Positions 1-11,768 of a stretch of DNA of 64,000 nucleotides are shown in pieces; the first letter of the stretch is position 1; each line of letters starts with the position of its first letter. Origin of the DNA: Aureobasidium sp. EXF-3400 (lineage: Eukaryota; Ascomycota; Dothideomycetes; Dothideales; Saccotheciaceae); NCBI GenBank assembly GCA_024195585.1, contig SWBL01000168.1, forward strand, positions 1 through 64,000, read 5' to 3'. The notes beneath the pieces were generated by a model that had not been told where the DNA came from, did not search any database, and saw only the letters and a program-made list of their open reading frames with translations. The translations under genes and the position numbers were made by a program.

Positions 1-230
1 CCAACGAGGCCATGAAGAAGTTCGAGCCCCACTACCGTCTTGTCCGTGTTGGCATGGCCACCAAGATCGAGAAGGCCTCGAGACAGCAGCGTACGTTTTT
101 TGCATCATGTCCATTTACTCTTCATCACAAGTACTGACACACAATCACAGGCAAGCAGCGCAAGAACCGCATGAAGACCCTCACCGGTACCGCCAAGGTC
201 AAGGGTGCCAAGACCAAGAAGGACAAATAA
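1..230 (+). CDS. RPS24: 40S ribosomal protein S24 (eS24), 3' part only
   Basis: Structural protein of the small cytosolic ribosomal subunit. Only the C-terminus is inside the window. Exon 1-90 (codon phase enters at base 3) reads [20 protein letters not shown] and continues through KIEKASRQQ. An intron at 91-150 (GTACGT to CACAG) splits an Arg codon, and exon 151-230 supplies the very basic tail [20 protein letters not shown] followed by TKKDK and TAA. The FEPHYRLVR stretch and the lysine-rich tail are typical of fungal eS24. The upstream exons and the start lie outside the window. The gene converges on SWC2. Confidence 0.93.
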
Positions 231-875
231 GCGTATCGCCCCTCTCTCTAATCAGAGTAGTGGTCTATCGCTTGTCGTCTTGTTTCTTGCCCGGGTTGTG
301 GAAAAGTGCTGCGGTGTCATATACGCCCGCAGCCACGCTATCCGGTCGCGCATTATGCGTTTCGTCTAAAAGGATACGCATTTGGTATCTCCAGCAAAAA
401 AAGATGCCAGTTGCAGTGGTCTATGGATGGGGGATGAAGGCGTCCGGTGGTTCCTAGCTTTTCGTAGTCCTTCATACCCACAACTACCAAAAGTTTACGA
501 TCATATCATCATCACAAAAACAAAAGTTCAGTCGTTGTCTATATTTTCTCTTTAATGCATCTTCAGTTGTAAGACCCACGTCATATGAATTTAGCATCTC
601 AATACACTACGTACCTCTGCTCTTGCCATTTATCCACCAAAACTTCCAGAACCAACAAAGTCCAGTCTTCTTGATGTTTCCTGTCTGTTTTTCATATCCA
701 TCTTCCTACTGCCATAAGATTCCATCCAACCTCTTCAAATAACTTCATCTTAGCGATGACAATGAGTAGTCTTTTGATGAACATTTGTAAAAGGAGGACG
801 ATGTTATAGTCGTTGCAATCGTTATGTTTGGGTATCAATATCTTGCTATGCTATGCTATATGCCAGTATCCATCT
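231..875. other. Intergenic, convergent 3' ends
   Basis: 645 bp between the stop of eS24 and the stop of SWC2, so it should hold two 3' UTRs. It is AT-rich. Reading frames in it are short, with no recognisable protein. No RNA gene seen. Confidence 0.6.
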
Positions 876-3095
876 TCAAGGAGCTTTAGCCACTGTATCC
901 TTCACACTCGCACTCGCAGGCGCAACCATAGTCGCAGCAGGAGCCCCAGCAGCAATAGGCGCCGGTGCACCCACAGTAGCCATAGGACCCACTCCATCCT
1001 CCTTCTTAACCTCCTTCTTTTCCTTCCTCACCACCTTGCCAGTAACAAAACACTCAGGTACACCCCTAGCAACCCTACCCATAACTCCTTCTCCCAGAAT
1101 CCCCATCCAGCAATCCCAGCCTTGACCTCCCCACCTACATCCTCCAGCCGAAACCCTCTGTAGCGCTTTATAAGCCTCCAACCCTTGATACGGCATCCCC
1201 GTTTTCGGATCTTTGTAATGTGCAGGCTTAGCAGTGATAGCACAAACAGGTTTTGGCGGTGGGGGAGGCAAAAATTCCTTCTTCTTTGCAGATTTGGAAT
1301 TGAGGTATTTGGTTTCTTGGGGGGTGAGAGTAGGAAGAGCGTCGGGGATGAGGATGGAGGAGAGCAGGGTAGAGGTTGTGGTGGATTTTTTGTTGGAGGG
1401 AGCGATGGGAGGGGCGATTTCGAGTTCGGGGAAGGCTTCGAGGATTATTAGGGTGCGTTGGGCTTGTTCGCGGATGAGAGGGATGGGTGGAGGTTGGGAT
1501 GAGGCTTCTGGTTGGATTTGGGGGTATACGTCGAATGGTGTTGATGATTGTTGTGTGAGATCTGTTGGTTGTAGGGTGGAACCCAGCGTGGTAGGTAGGC
1601 TGGCCGGATCCATGACTGCTGCTGGAGGCTGGTCTGCCGTACCGGGTTGTGTAGATTGTGTAGGTTGTGTCTGAGCCGGTACCGTCTCCGCTGCTTGCAC
1701 TTCGGGAGCTGGTGCTGTTGCTAAAGCCGGTGGTGCAGGAGTCTGTGACGCAGAAGTTTTGTTCTTTTGTGCAGTAGCTTCCGGAGACTGTGAAGCCCAG
1801 AAATGGATGCCGTCCAAGAAGGATTGTGATTTTTGTTCAGAGGCCGAAGTTGTTTTAGCCTGATTCAGCTCCGATGGCTTCTGCTCAGCTGTGTCGTTCT
1901 CTGTCGACTTCTGCTCGGCTCCTGTCTCATTGGAGATGTTCGGCGTATTTGCTTCAGCAGTCTCGACTACAGGTGAATCCGTGTTCTCGGTAGTTTCACC
2001 GGTGGCTTTTGGTGATGTGCCTTCGTCCTTCTCGGTATTCGGTTCTGTTGGCTCCTGGTCTGAGAGTCCAACTAGTGTCGGCTCATCTATGGCGTCGACC
2101 ATAGCTGTGTCTTCAGTCTGCTGAGCACCTGGCTCATGTGCAGTCTCGCCTTCCTGGGGTTCGTTCGATGTAGGCGTCTTGTCGGCGTCGGTGGCAGTGG
2201 TTTGAGGAAGTATCTCGGGCGCCGGTTTTCCGGCAGGAGGATTTGGTTTTATCTCAACGACAGCTTCGATCCTCGGTTGATGGACGCGCTTGACCTTGAT
2301 CTTCTCACCTTCCCACATGACAGAGCCACTCCAGTACCTGAAAACAGGACCCTCGAGCTGCCTGTCTCGCAAGGCTTCAAGTCTCCTCTGTTGTGCAAGT
2401 TGTCGTTCCTCTTCAGCTTTCTCCCAGCGATTGAGAGTCCTGCTGTTCTCTTTCTCCACTTTCAAGGCTCTCTTCATACGGTCCTCCTGGGTGAGAGCGG
2501 GCACGGCAGAGGCAGCCTTCTTCTCGGCAGCGATTTTGATCAATTCGTGAGCCTTCTCCGAACGCTTCTGACTCTCTTTAAGCTTGGCCTCTGTCTGCTC
2601 CTTGTTGGCTACAGTCTGACGGCGGCGCGATTGGCGTGTTGGGGCATCGTCGAGGGTGGGTAGCCAGGAGATGCGTTCGGACTTTTTGCGCGGACGTGGC
2701 GCGAGTAGTGAATTGGTAGCGGCGAGTCTTTGACGCTTCATCAGGGGATTGAGCGGCATGTTGGCGAAATCATTGGCCTTGCGCTTCTTCTTGCGAGCCT
2801 CCTGTCGTTCGGCCTTTTGCAACTCTTTTTCTCCTTGTAGGTCCTCATCCTGGCCGTCGCGGGGTGGGCCTTCGTCGTCCGAGTCATCGCTGGATCCAAA
2901 GGCGACATCTTCTGTGTCGGAGAGCTGGTAGTCTATTTGGTCTGTCTCGTCTTCTTGTAGCAGGTCGTTCCGGACGTCTTCGTCTTCGAGATGTTGCATA
3001 AGAAAGTGCATGCGGTTGCCCGCGGTGGCTCGCTTTGCGCGGCCATGGACCAGAAGCTCTTCGGTTGGAAGCTCATTTTCAGGCTCTTGCGACAT
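876..3095 (-). CDS. SWC2: SWR1 complex subunit Swc2 / YL1 (Vps72) homologue
   Basis: Subunit of the SWR1 remodeller that binds histone variant H2A.Z and helps deposit it in chromatin. Single exon, 739 aa from the ATG at 3095. The frame stays open to an ATG at 3149, but the protein from 3095 (MSQEPENELPTEELLVHGRA) fits the family start better. The YL1 N-terminal domain shows RAKRATAGNRM, an acidic stretch and the basic RKKKRKANDF and NPLMKRQRL motifs. The middle is long, Gln/Thr/Pro-rich and probably disordered. The YL1 C-terminal domain is near the end (CAITAKPAHYKDPKTGMPYQ and GLEAYKALQRV). An Ala/Pro-rich tail of about 60 residues follows. It shares a 166-bp divergent promoter with LTV1. 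Confidence 0.9.
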   Translation of the reverse strand: MSQEPENELPTEELLVHGRAKRATAGNRMHFLMQHLEDEDVRNDLLQEDETDQIDYQLSDTEDVAFGSSDDSDDEGPPRDGQDEDLQGEKELQKAERQEARKKKRKANDFANMPLNPLMKRQRLAATNSLLAPRPRKKSERISWLPTLDDAPTRQSRRRQTVANKEQTEAKLKESQKRSEKAHELIKIAAEKKAASAVPALTQEDRMKRALKVEKENSRTLNRWEKAEEERQLAQQRRLEALRDRQLEGPVFRYWSGSVMWEGEKIKVKRVHQPRIEAVVEIKPNPPAGKPAPEILPQTTATDADKTPTSNEPQEGETAHEPGAQQTEDTAMVDAIDEPTLVGLSDQEPTEPNTEKDEGTSPKATGETTENTDSPVVETAEANTPNISNETGAEQKSTENDTAEQKPSELNQAKTTSASEQKSQSFLDGIHFWASQSPEATAQKNKTSASQTPAPPALATAPAPEVQAAETVPAQTQPTQSTQPGTADQPPAAVMDPASLPTTLGSTLQPTDLTQQSSTPFDVYPQIQPEASSQPPPIPLIREQAQRTLIILEAFPELEIAPPIAPSNKKSTTTSTLLSSILIPDALPTLTPQETKYLNSKSAKKKEFLPPPPPKPVCAITAKPAHYKDPKTGMPYQGLEAYKALQRVSAGGCRWGGQGWDCWMGILGEGVMGRVARGVPECFVTGKVVRKEKKEVKKEDGVGPMATVGAPAPIAAGAPAATMVAPASASVKDTVAKAP

Positions 3096-3261
3096 GTCGG
3101 AATGATGATTGACATGTTGACGGCGCAAGTGGAAACATGAGGAAGGCACATGTCAGCCCGCCGGCTTCTTGGCGCCACTTGGGTGCCTGCCCAATCTGAC
3201 GAATCTTGAAACTTTTTTTGTTCATTACTTTTCTGTCCAACAAACACAACAAGCAATCAAC
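3096..3261. promoter_or_regulatory. Short divergent promoter SWC2 / LTV1
   Basis: 166 bp separate the two start codons, so both promoters and 5' UTRs must lie here or overlap. No TATA box was seen. Bidirectional use is inferred from gene orientation only. Confidence 0.5.
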
Positions 3262-4715
3262 ATGCCTCCTCGCAAGTTGTATGTATTCGCTACGCCCTGA
3301 AAGCCTCGGTCCAGTCCTGACGTTTGCTTAGTGGAAAGAATGCGACCAAGTTCGCCCTGGTCCACCGCGCCCAAAATGACCCTCTCATCAACGATGCCGA
3401 CGCCCCGAGCATGGTCTTTGCCGAACTCAGAGGTCCTCAATACGCCAAAAACAGTCGCAAGATCAAGGAGCGTGGCGATCTAGAAGATGAATTCGGTACA
3501 GACTACAAGCCCAACGAGGGTGAGGCTGCCGAGCATGGTGTCTACTTCGACGATACCCAGTACGACTACATGCAGCATCTGCGCGAATTGGGCTCTGGAG
3601 GTGGCGCTACTACTTGGGTTGAGGCTCCCTCAGCAAAGAACAAGAACAAGGGAAAGATGAGCCTAGAAGATGCCCTCCGCGGCATGGACGTCAAGGACGA
3701 CGACTTGCAGAGTTACGGTGGAGAGAGTGTTGCTTCTACCAGGAGTCTGATGCCCGACGACATGCTGCCTAGCGAATTCGTCCGCAAAACCACCTACCAG
3801 GATATGCAGAACGTACCTGACGCTATTGCTGGTTTCCAACCCGACATGGACCCTCGTCTGCGCGAAGCCCTCGAGGCACTGGAAGATGAGGCCTACGTTG
3901 ATGATGAGGATGACATCTTCGAGGAACTTACTGGTGACGCCGAGGAGCTCGATCGCGATGACTGGGAAGGCCTTGAATTTGAAGAGGAAGAGGGTCATGG
4001 CTACGTTGACGACGATGATGAAGGCTGGCAATCCGACGACACAATCAAGGCTGGAGAGAAGGCAGAGAAGGGTGAAATCCTACCACCACCTGTCGATACC
4101 GCTGCTGCACCTCCCTCAGACCCCAGCGCAGGAGCCTGGATGGAGGAGTTCACCAAGTTCAAGCAAGACGTCAAGGCCGCAAAGGCTCTACCCAAGAAAG
4201 AAGCCAAGCCAGCACCGTCAGACATACAATCCGTCAACACCGGTCTCTCTTCCCTGGCTTCTGGTCGTCGCAAGAAGCGCAAGGGTGCCATGACCTCGAC
4301 ATCTGGTTACTCCATGTCTTCCTCCGCCCTTGTTCGCACAGATGCTCAGAGCTTGCTCGACCAACGTTTCGACAAGATCGAAGAAGCCTACGCTGAAGAC
4401 GACTTTGACGACTACGGCTCCCAGTTCGATGATGCAGAATCCATGGCCTCAGGAATGACTGGTATGTCCCGCGCCTCAGCTATCAGCTCCTACTCGCGAG
4501 CCACCGATTCTGAAGCCCCTGAACTCGTCCGTACCGACTTTGACAGCATCATGGATGGTTTCCTCGCTGGCCACTCACGTGCTGGTAACCGTGGCCGCCA
4601 TATCAAGAAGTCTGGTTTCCAGACTGGTATGGAGCAACTTGACGAGATTCGTTTCGGTCTGGGTCCCGCTCGTCTGGGCAAGTCTGCTCAAGCCCAGAGC
4701 AGCCGTCACAAATAA
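3262..4715 (+). CDS. LTV1: Ribosome biogenesis protein Ltv1
   Basis: 40S assembly factor, needed for late maturation and export of pre-40S particles. Two exons: 3262-3278 (17 nt, ATG CCT CCT CGC AAG TT) and 3332-4715, with intron 3279-3331 (GTATGT to TTAG). The product is 466 aa. It begins MPPRKFGKNATKFALVHRAQ, the conserved Ltv1 N-terminus. Further family features are the DPLINDADAP segment, several acidic stretches (DDEDDIFEELTGDAEELDRD) and a C-terminal part with repeated short Ser/acidic motifs (DFDSIMDGFLA) and a basic end. Without the 17-nt exon the predicted start would be wrong. Confidence 0.93.
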
Positions 4716-6400
4716 GTCAGTCTTTGATCTTGTCTTTTGTTTAGCGTGGCGTTTGGGAAAGAAAGGATATATGGATTATCAAAAGTGACCATCATGTCTT
4801 GAGCGTAGCATTTTTTCTATATCACGATACACACATGCCATAAAAGATACAACCCTTCTCAGAACGTTCTGTATGACTGTGGAGTGCGGAGAAATACTTC
4901 GGTACAACATCCACCGAGCGCCGTAGTCTCTCGGGCTCCTCCTTTAGAGAGGGTAGGTCTCGAAGATGATCCTGCATTCTTGTTGCCGAGAGGAGAGTTT
5001 GGAAACAACGTTATAGCGCGTAGAGAGTATTTTCCCTCCATCAGTCGACCTCCATCTTCTTGTTGAGCCTTTAGAGATGTCTGACCAAACCGGATTGCAA
5101 GTTGCAACGTTGATAGTTGATCGCAGATAGAGTTCAATGCTATCTCAAAACCAGCCTGCGGGAAACGCCCCAAGGTTGACGGCACCACCTCTGTAACAAC
5201 CTCATATTTCTCCTTGAGTTCCTGGGCATCTGAAGTCTGTAGTAGTCAATAATCCCCGTGATCACTCTTCATATCAGACCACCGGTCAAGCAGTTGTGTC
5301 TGCAGCGGAAATTGTTGTGCTCATTCAGAGTTGTCATACGAGTGCGCAATGGTTTCGTGAAGTTGGAGGACCAGACTCGCAGGTATACAAGTATCTTGGA
5401 CAGAGTTTAAGAGGCGATGGCTGACAGCCGCAACAGGGTATGGCAGGGTTCTGTGCATTCAAGCAACCTTGTCCTTTATCCGGATGCAATGGAGAAAAAC
5501 GATGACAAGGACTCGGCCAGGTTTGTGCGTGATCGTCAGCATCTTTGTTGCCGCATGTTTTACGGATAACCGTTGGCAGTGTTGTCCGTGCCCCGCTTGC
5601 TTGCATTTGCATATTCAGCACCAGCCTCTTCCCTCTCCGCCGGGATCTCACCTGGAAAAGTAACAGCCACAACTTGGAAGACTTGGATGCGTTAATGCGC
5701 GGCCGGTAGATCCCAGCACCACGCCCAGTGACGATTCGTTGGCATCGGGCGGACAGCAGCCGCTCGCGCAGTCCGTACCGCTCTTTTGGTCCAAGTCCAA
5801 CCTCCTCTTTTGAGACACGGTGGAGTTGAATAGAGCAGACGTCCGTTCCGGCGCGCGGCAAGAACTTTATCTAAAGCCAAACAGGCAGTCTGATGCCCAT
5901 CACGCTGCATGCTTACTCGACCTTAGAGTTCTTGCATGCATTCACTTACACGTACGCCCGCGGGGCCCTGTACGGCTTTGCTCAATGTCGAAGTCGCGAG
6001 GCATATCGTCCCTGCCGTATATAGGTAATGCGAGTGTCCGCATGTCTTCGTACCGCTTCACCCCGGGCAAGGTCCCTTCACTATTCTACCCCTCCCTCAA
6101 TTGTCTCTCAAACTCTCACATAATCACTCAAGCTTTTATAGAGTGCAATGGTCTAGTGTTTCAATGCCCTGAGCTAAAAGCTTGATACTTGACAATAGTG
6201 ATCACATTTATCTCTCACTGCTCCCTCGACTAACGTGAGCGACTGGTTCGCCATTTTCTGTTTCATCCTCGCCACTCTTCCTGCGGATGCCTCTTTGAGA
6301 GCGAGCAAAGCGGCTGAGAAAGCTGAGCACCAGCACGAACTGGTCCGACAGAGTTGCAGAGTGCTGAATTTCTCAGTCGCAACTGCTCTTCATTGCGACA
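4716..6400. other. Intergenic, 1.7 kb, possibly one small unidentified gene
   Basis: Holds the LTV1 3' UTR and the promoter of the DUF4203 gene. A TATA-like GTATATAGG lies at 6018-6026, followed by CT-rich sequence at about 6090-6130. On the minus strand, 4859-5188 is open for 109 codons and could be preceded by a short ATG exon at about 5336-5280, joined at an ACTTCAG acceptor near 5232. The donor is weak and the peptide matches no family I know. The frame at 5334-5861 (-) looks like noise. No RNA gene seen. Confidence 0.5.
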
Positions 6401-9400
6401 ATGATTCCATCGAATTCGACGAGTGGTTTCAACTTCACCATCGGCTCGAATGCCACAACGCCTGTCAATGGTACAGAAACATCATCAGGTGCGTTGATCG
6501 GGTCCAATTGCCATCCTATCGGATTACTGCTAACCACACGTATTAGCCCACTCGACACACAATGTATTGCCCCTTCATCCACGTCTCACACCCGCATTCG
6601 GCATCGCTGGTGCGCTGCTCATGATCACTAGCATCCCATATGCATTCGCCAGCCTCAGACTCCCATGGTTCGTTGGTCTTGGACTCGAAAATGTTTGCTT
6701 GCTAACTCATGAAATCAGGGTCTACAGGTCCCTCAGCTGCGCCTACCTCATCAGCATTTGTATGACCGTATGTGTACTACCCTTTCTGTTACACCATGAT
6801 ACTAACCACCGCGTAGATACTCATAGTCAATGTAATGGACATGCCCGTCAGTGATGGGTACCAAGGCGCATACTTGGTCGCCATAGTCGTGCCTAGCATC
6901 TTCATAGCCGGAATCTTGCAGTGGTACGTCCAATGGCTCGCAAGACGTTTGGGATGCGTCTTGGGAGGTTTCTGCATGGCCATGTGGATCGAAACGTTGC
7001 GCAAGGGAGGTGTCATAAAATCATCCCAGATGACCGCACTCTTGATTGGGATCATGTGTGCTGTTTCTCTCGCGCCATCAATCCCCATCCCCTTACTCAA
7101 AAAGTGGGTGGATCTGGCGTACATGATTTTCTCGGCATTTTCTGGCAGCACAGCACTCATTCTGGGAATTGATTGTTACAGCCGCGCTGGTCTGAAGGAG
7201 TTCTGGGTCTACACTTGGCGTACGTTAAGTTCATACTGTGATTGTCTTTTACTGACCTGTCATAGATTTCGAAAGGGTTAAGCTCTTCGGCTTCGGGACC
7301 AAAACCTATCCTATCACGAAAGGCATCATAGTCGAGTTTGTCCTTATTCCCATCGTGTTCTTATTTGCGCTGGTTATTCAATGGAAATCCTGGATACCTC
7401 TCAAAGATAAAAAGGAAAGAGAACTAAAAAGAATCGCTGCACTCACAGAAGATCACGAGAGACAAGCGCTTGATACTGGACGTACCTTCAATATGACATA
7501 CGAGAAGGACCTCGCAGCCTGGGAAGCGAAGAACAAGGAACCGGAGAGGAAGAAGCCTGATGTCAATCAAAGACAAGTGAATCCACCAATTCCGTCGAAA
7601 GCAGGCCGAAAGCTACACAGCGCGAAGGAGTTTATTCTGGACAAGTTGAAGCCTGATGTCCGTGTCTCAGTGACCAGTGACGTTCGAGAACAGCACCATG
7701 ACAAGATTTCTCCCGTCGAAGCACACAAAAGCAACGCGAAAGCAGCATTGGACACCTCGCAAACACAGTATCCAGTCCCCTGTGGCGAAACACTTCCCGT
7801 TCGAGAGAGAGCGACTGAGGGCGAGGATGTGGAGCAAGCAAAAGAAGAGGGAGAGCTTATAAGCCCTCCATCGCTCATTCCCATTCTCGAGCGCCTCAAA
7901 AATATTAAGGTCCTCAATGAAGATGGCGAGGAGATCGAGTACACCTTGAGACCAATCTCAAAACGACCTCCACTCATTCTCCCGCAAATGGAACACGAAT
8001 GCGACACTCCTCTAGATGAGGTAAACAATGTCAACATGAGCCCCATCAATCCTTCGCCGCTACCCCTAATTGACAGGACCAGTCCTCTGAACCTGGCTCC
8101 GGATTTGGAAGACACAGAGGAACGACCAGTCTTCGGTCATGAAGGCAACAAGAACGAGTCCTCGCACCACCTCGACGAACTGCACGGAGACGAGGACTGT
8201 GTGCCTACCACGATCAAGCTATCTCAAGAAGATCTTTCCGAGTGGAAGCGACACATCACGGATGAGCCCAACGGCGAGGAGGAAAATGCAGATGAAGAGC
8301 GCCCGGCTCTCGAAATCCAAGAAGATACGAACACACCGCTTCAATATGCTCACCTCGGACCTACGAGTGATGTCCTCGATACCCAAAAACGTGTCGAGTC
8401 TTTCACACAATTCCCCAAATTCACGCCTGTTGAATGGCAAGGGAGTGAGGAAGTCATAAGCAGAACACACGAGTGGAGCAAGACTTTGAACGACGCAGAG
8501 CCAAATTCGAGAGTCTCGAGTATACGATCACAAGACGCGAAAGACGAAACGAGCCTGTGGGCAGGATTCGAAGGCACTCATCCAACAAAGGGCTCTGCTG
8601 AGCGTTTGGAGGAACACGACGTAGCTGCGTCACCACCACAGCGTTACATTCTGTCACGATCAAGCGCTCTCAAGGTGAACAAACGCAGGTCTAGACCGGA
8701 CTCGGGCATCGAGAGCCAAACTGCTATCCAACCCACGCCAGTCAAATCTTCACGGGTCAGTAAGCGTAATGCGTCGCTCCCAGTGCTGAACACCGGATCT
8801 ACCCTCCTAGACACAGCTGTCACGCGAAAAGAACAGAAGAAGAAGCAGCGCTCTCTTTCAAGCAACTTCCTCATGGAGGAATCTCAGGGAATGGTCGCGA
8901 GAAGAAACTTCGGATCTCATGGCAAACTCGAAGAACCTAGCTTGTATAATGTCGAGTCGACCGACCTTGACGATATAACACTATCTCAAGTACGAAAAAC
9001 TATACACACACGTGGAGCGAGCCACAGCCAGGTCTCTTCGATATCGTCTCGCGGACATCGCACGTCAAGTAGCGTGGGATGCCAGTCACCCGGCGTCACG
9101 ACAGCAAGAACGACTCCGACTGTATCCTCACCCGTCATCATGACAGCAAATTCGGGTCCGAATTATCCTCACTTTGTGCAGGCCGCACCTCCACTACGAA
9201 GTCCCTATCCTATGCCTCCATATGAAGGTTTGCAGCCTTCGCCCCTTCCGCATCCAGCCCCTCCGTACTGGTATTCCACGAATGGAGCTTTCACTCCAGG
9301 TCACCCCTATGCCAACGATGCCATGCTACCAACTACCTTCCTATGCGACGACCCACCCATAGCACAACGCATGTCCGTTCCCGTAAGACCTAGCTTGATG

Positions 9401-9649
9401 GATCGCGTAACATTTGACGAGGAACTCAAGCAGAAGAGAACAAATGAACAACTCGAAGCGCAGAGAAGAGGCGTAGCAGACGAGGCAGCCAAGAGAGCGC
9501 GACTAGAGAGAGCTCGACGCCGCCAAACCCTCGAGATCACGGAAAGGATGGGAAAGGGAGAACTCGAAAAAGTACACCAGGAGCATTTGAGGAAGATGCA
9601 AAGGGAGGCTACGAAGAATCTTGAAAGACAAAACAATCAACACTACTAA
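6401..9649 (+). CDS. DUF4203 (TMEM198-like) multi-spanning membrane protein
   Basis: Unknown function; fungal members are polytopic membrane proteins with a long cytoplasmic tail. Five exons: 6401-6488, 6547-6667, 6719-6767, 6817-7219, 7266-9649, giving 1014 aa. The start ATG follows an in-frame stop at 6365. Residues 1-30 are Asn/Ser/Thr-rich and probably lumenal. Several membrane helices follow (LTPAFGIAGALLMITSIPYA, YLVAIVVPSIFIAGILQWYV, MTALLIGIMCAVSL, IIVEFVLIPIVFLFALVIQW). The tail of about 700 residues is charged and low in complexity. It ends in a Lys/Arg/Glu-rich coiled coil from about residue 940 (FDEELKQKRTNEQLEAQRRG). All four intron joins keep the frame and rebuild the conserved membrane domain. 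Confidence 0.82.
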
Positions 9650-10268
9650 TAGACGCGGCTCGAAAAACAACGAAAAAACACAAAGATGAGGAAGTATGAG
9701 ATCAGGGACAGAACAACGAGAAGGCGGAACAGAACACTCATTACGCATGGCTCGGTGTTACAAAGCAGGCGTCCGTGGGCATTTGCTCTTTTCTACTTTT
9801 CTTTTTCTCCTTTGTCTAATATGGGTAAGCAACAATATATCTTAATAGCTCACTGAGGGCGCAGAGCCACGAAACCACGACACGAAAGTATGAAATAAGA
9901 ATTACCCTTTTTCAATCACCCTCTCCCAGTTTTGTACTTCAATGTGCATCTCCTATCTGCCGTGAAAACAGTCAAGGGGCTCATTAGAGCGCTCACTCTA
10001 CTACTTGCCCACCATTGTACCAACGATCGGCCGCAATCAGTTCCCAAGTGATGCCGATGCCGCTTCACTGAAAAGATCTTCTCCCAAAAGAGCAAGCGAT
10101 CAAGGGCACAGACGAAAGGTAGAAAGTGTTCAGAACTCATGCACGTAACATTCATCATTGTTGTAGACTAGAGCTAGTCGAATCAGAAAGGAGTCGTAAA
10201 CCTTTGCTTTATCGTGTCCATTATAACCTCGTGAAGCTTTGCTCGTAATGCTCAAAGATATGCAAGCT
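9650..10268. other. Intergenic, convergent 3' ends
   Basis: 619 bp between two convergent stops (DUF4203 gene and acid phosphatase). It should hold both 3' UTRs. Nothing else recognised. Confidence 0.6.
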
Positions 10269-11768
10269 TTAAGCAGCCTTGCCACCAGTAACAGTCTCAG
10301 AAACAACGCCGCGGTTAGCAGCAAGAGTCTTCTTGCTAACAACTCTCATGCCACCGATCAACAGCACCAAAGCCTCAAGACCAAGCACAATAGCCAGAGT
10401 AACCATAGCACCAATAACGCCGTTGACAACAGGGCTGAGTCCATTGCCGCTGGTCTGCTTGCTCTGAGTACCAGCATCGTTGCTGCCAGATGAAGAGGAA
10501 GAAGGAGCGTAAGCAGCGCAAGTTCCAGTGCTGTTACCGCAAGCAGTGCACCAGTCCTGAGTGCTGCCAATGCTGAACTTGTCCATGCTGGTGACAAAGT
10601 CATTCCAAGCGATAAGCTCGTTGCCAGTGCCGAACAGAGGGTAAGCAGTGGGTGTGCTATCAGCACTGGCAGTACCGTTGTGGAACAAGAAGCGAACGGA
10701 AATATCGCTAGCGGCGGGGAAAGGCGAAGTAGAAGCATTGGTGACAAGCTCAAAAGTCATGGATGAGGCGTAGTCGACCATTCCGTAGAAGTCGGGGTTG
10801 GCGACGGGCAAATCGGCAAGACCGAAGAAGGAAGAGAAGGTTGCGTAGGCGCCGAATTGGACGTTGAACTTGCTCTTGCCTTGGGTTGAAATGGTGGTGT
10901 TCAGGGACTCGACAATCTCGGCAGCGAGGACCTTGCCAGCAATGGCACGCATGTCGTTCGAGGAGTTGTAAGCAAGACCCCACTCGTGAGCGTTGGCCAG
11001 GTCCAAGAGTTGGGAAAGGACATCGGTAGTGAGGACATCAGATGAGTTGATAGTAGCATTGTGGATCTCAGCAACATGGATCAGATCGTAGACTGGGTAT
11101 CACAATTAGCAACTGAACATAAAACTTGGAAAATGACATAACGTACTGGTGTAGGCATTCTTGAAGCTGATCTGGCTGCTGCTGAAAGTACCGTTGATGA
11201 CGGGTGTCAGGTTGTTATAGAAGTCCTGAGTGCTGGCAAGAAGATCGGTATATTCAGGGCTGTTGAAGTACTCGTTGGAGCTGCTAACAGCATTGGCACA
11301 GCCAGAAGCAGATTGAAGCCAGCCATTGTCCTCGCTGCCAGAACCACTGGAAGTCAATGCCAGAGGAATGAGTTGGTAGCCATTGAGAGGGCTAGTCACG
11401 TTGGATCCATTTCTGAGAGTCTGAGTGCCCAATGCATTGCCAACAGGAGGGTAGAGACCCTGTAAGAAACCAGTAGCGGAGTTTTGGAGAACGGTGTCGG
11501 AAGGAGCAGAAGCGGCAATCTGAGCTTGCTTGACGATATCGGAGTTGATGCCCAAGATCTTAGAGCTGGCTTCCGAATCAACGTAGCGGTTACGGTAGTA
11601 GTCGCCAGAGGTGTAGACCTGAGAGTAACCAAGGTCGGTCAGGTTGGCAGGAGCAAGAGCCTTGGGTGTACGATCTCCGTGTCTGTGGAACATATAAACT
11701 CCCAACACAGTCTCAGCCGAGACGGCCGACGAGAGAAGTGACAAAGCAACGAGAGAGTTGGACAACAT
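10269..11768 (-). CDS. Histidine acid phosphatase family, membrane-anchored
   Basis: Branch-2 histidine phosphatase, expected at the cell surface or in the secretory path. Two exons (11768-11147 and 11092-10269, intron 11093-11146), 481 aa. Residues 1-18 form a signal peptide. The catalytic RHGDRTP motif is at 29-35. There are many N-glycosylation sites. Near the C-terminus a Ser/Gly linker is followed by one membrane helix (about 430-457, VVNGVIGAMVTLAIVLGLEA and onward) and a short basic cytoplasmic tail. The place where the family normally carries its second catalytic HD motif reads FGAYATF at 287-293, so the proton donor is not evident. It could be a divergent enzyme or a non-catalytic relative. 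It converges on the DUF4203 gene. Confidence 0.88.

Noticed and set aside
5334..5861. 175-codon minus-strand frame
   Set aside because: Random-looking composition with many Cys, Arg and Pro; overlaps other equally long frames.
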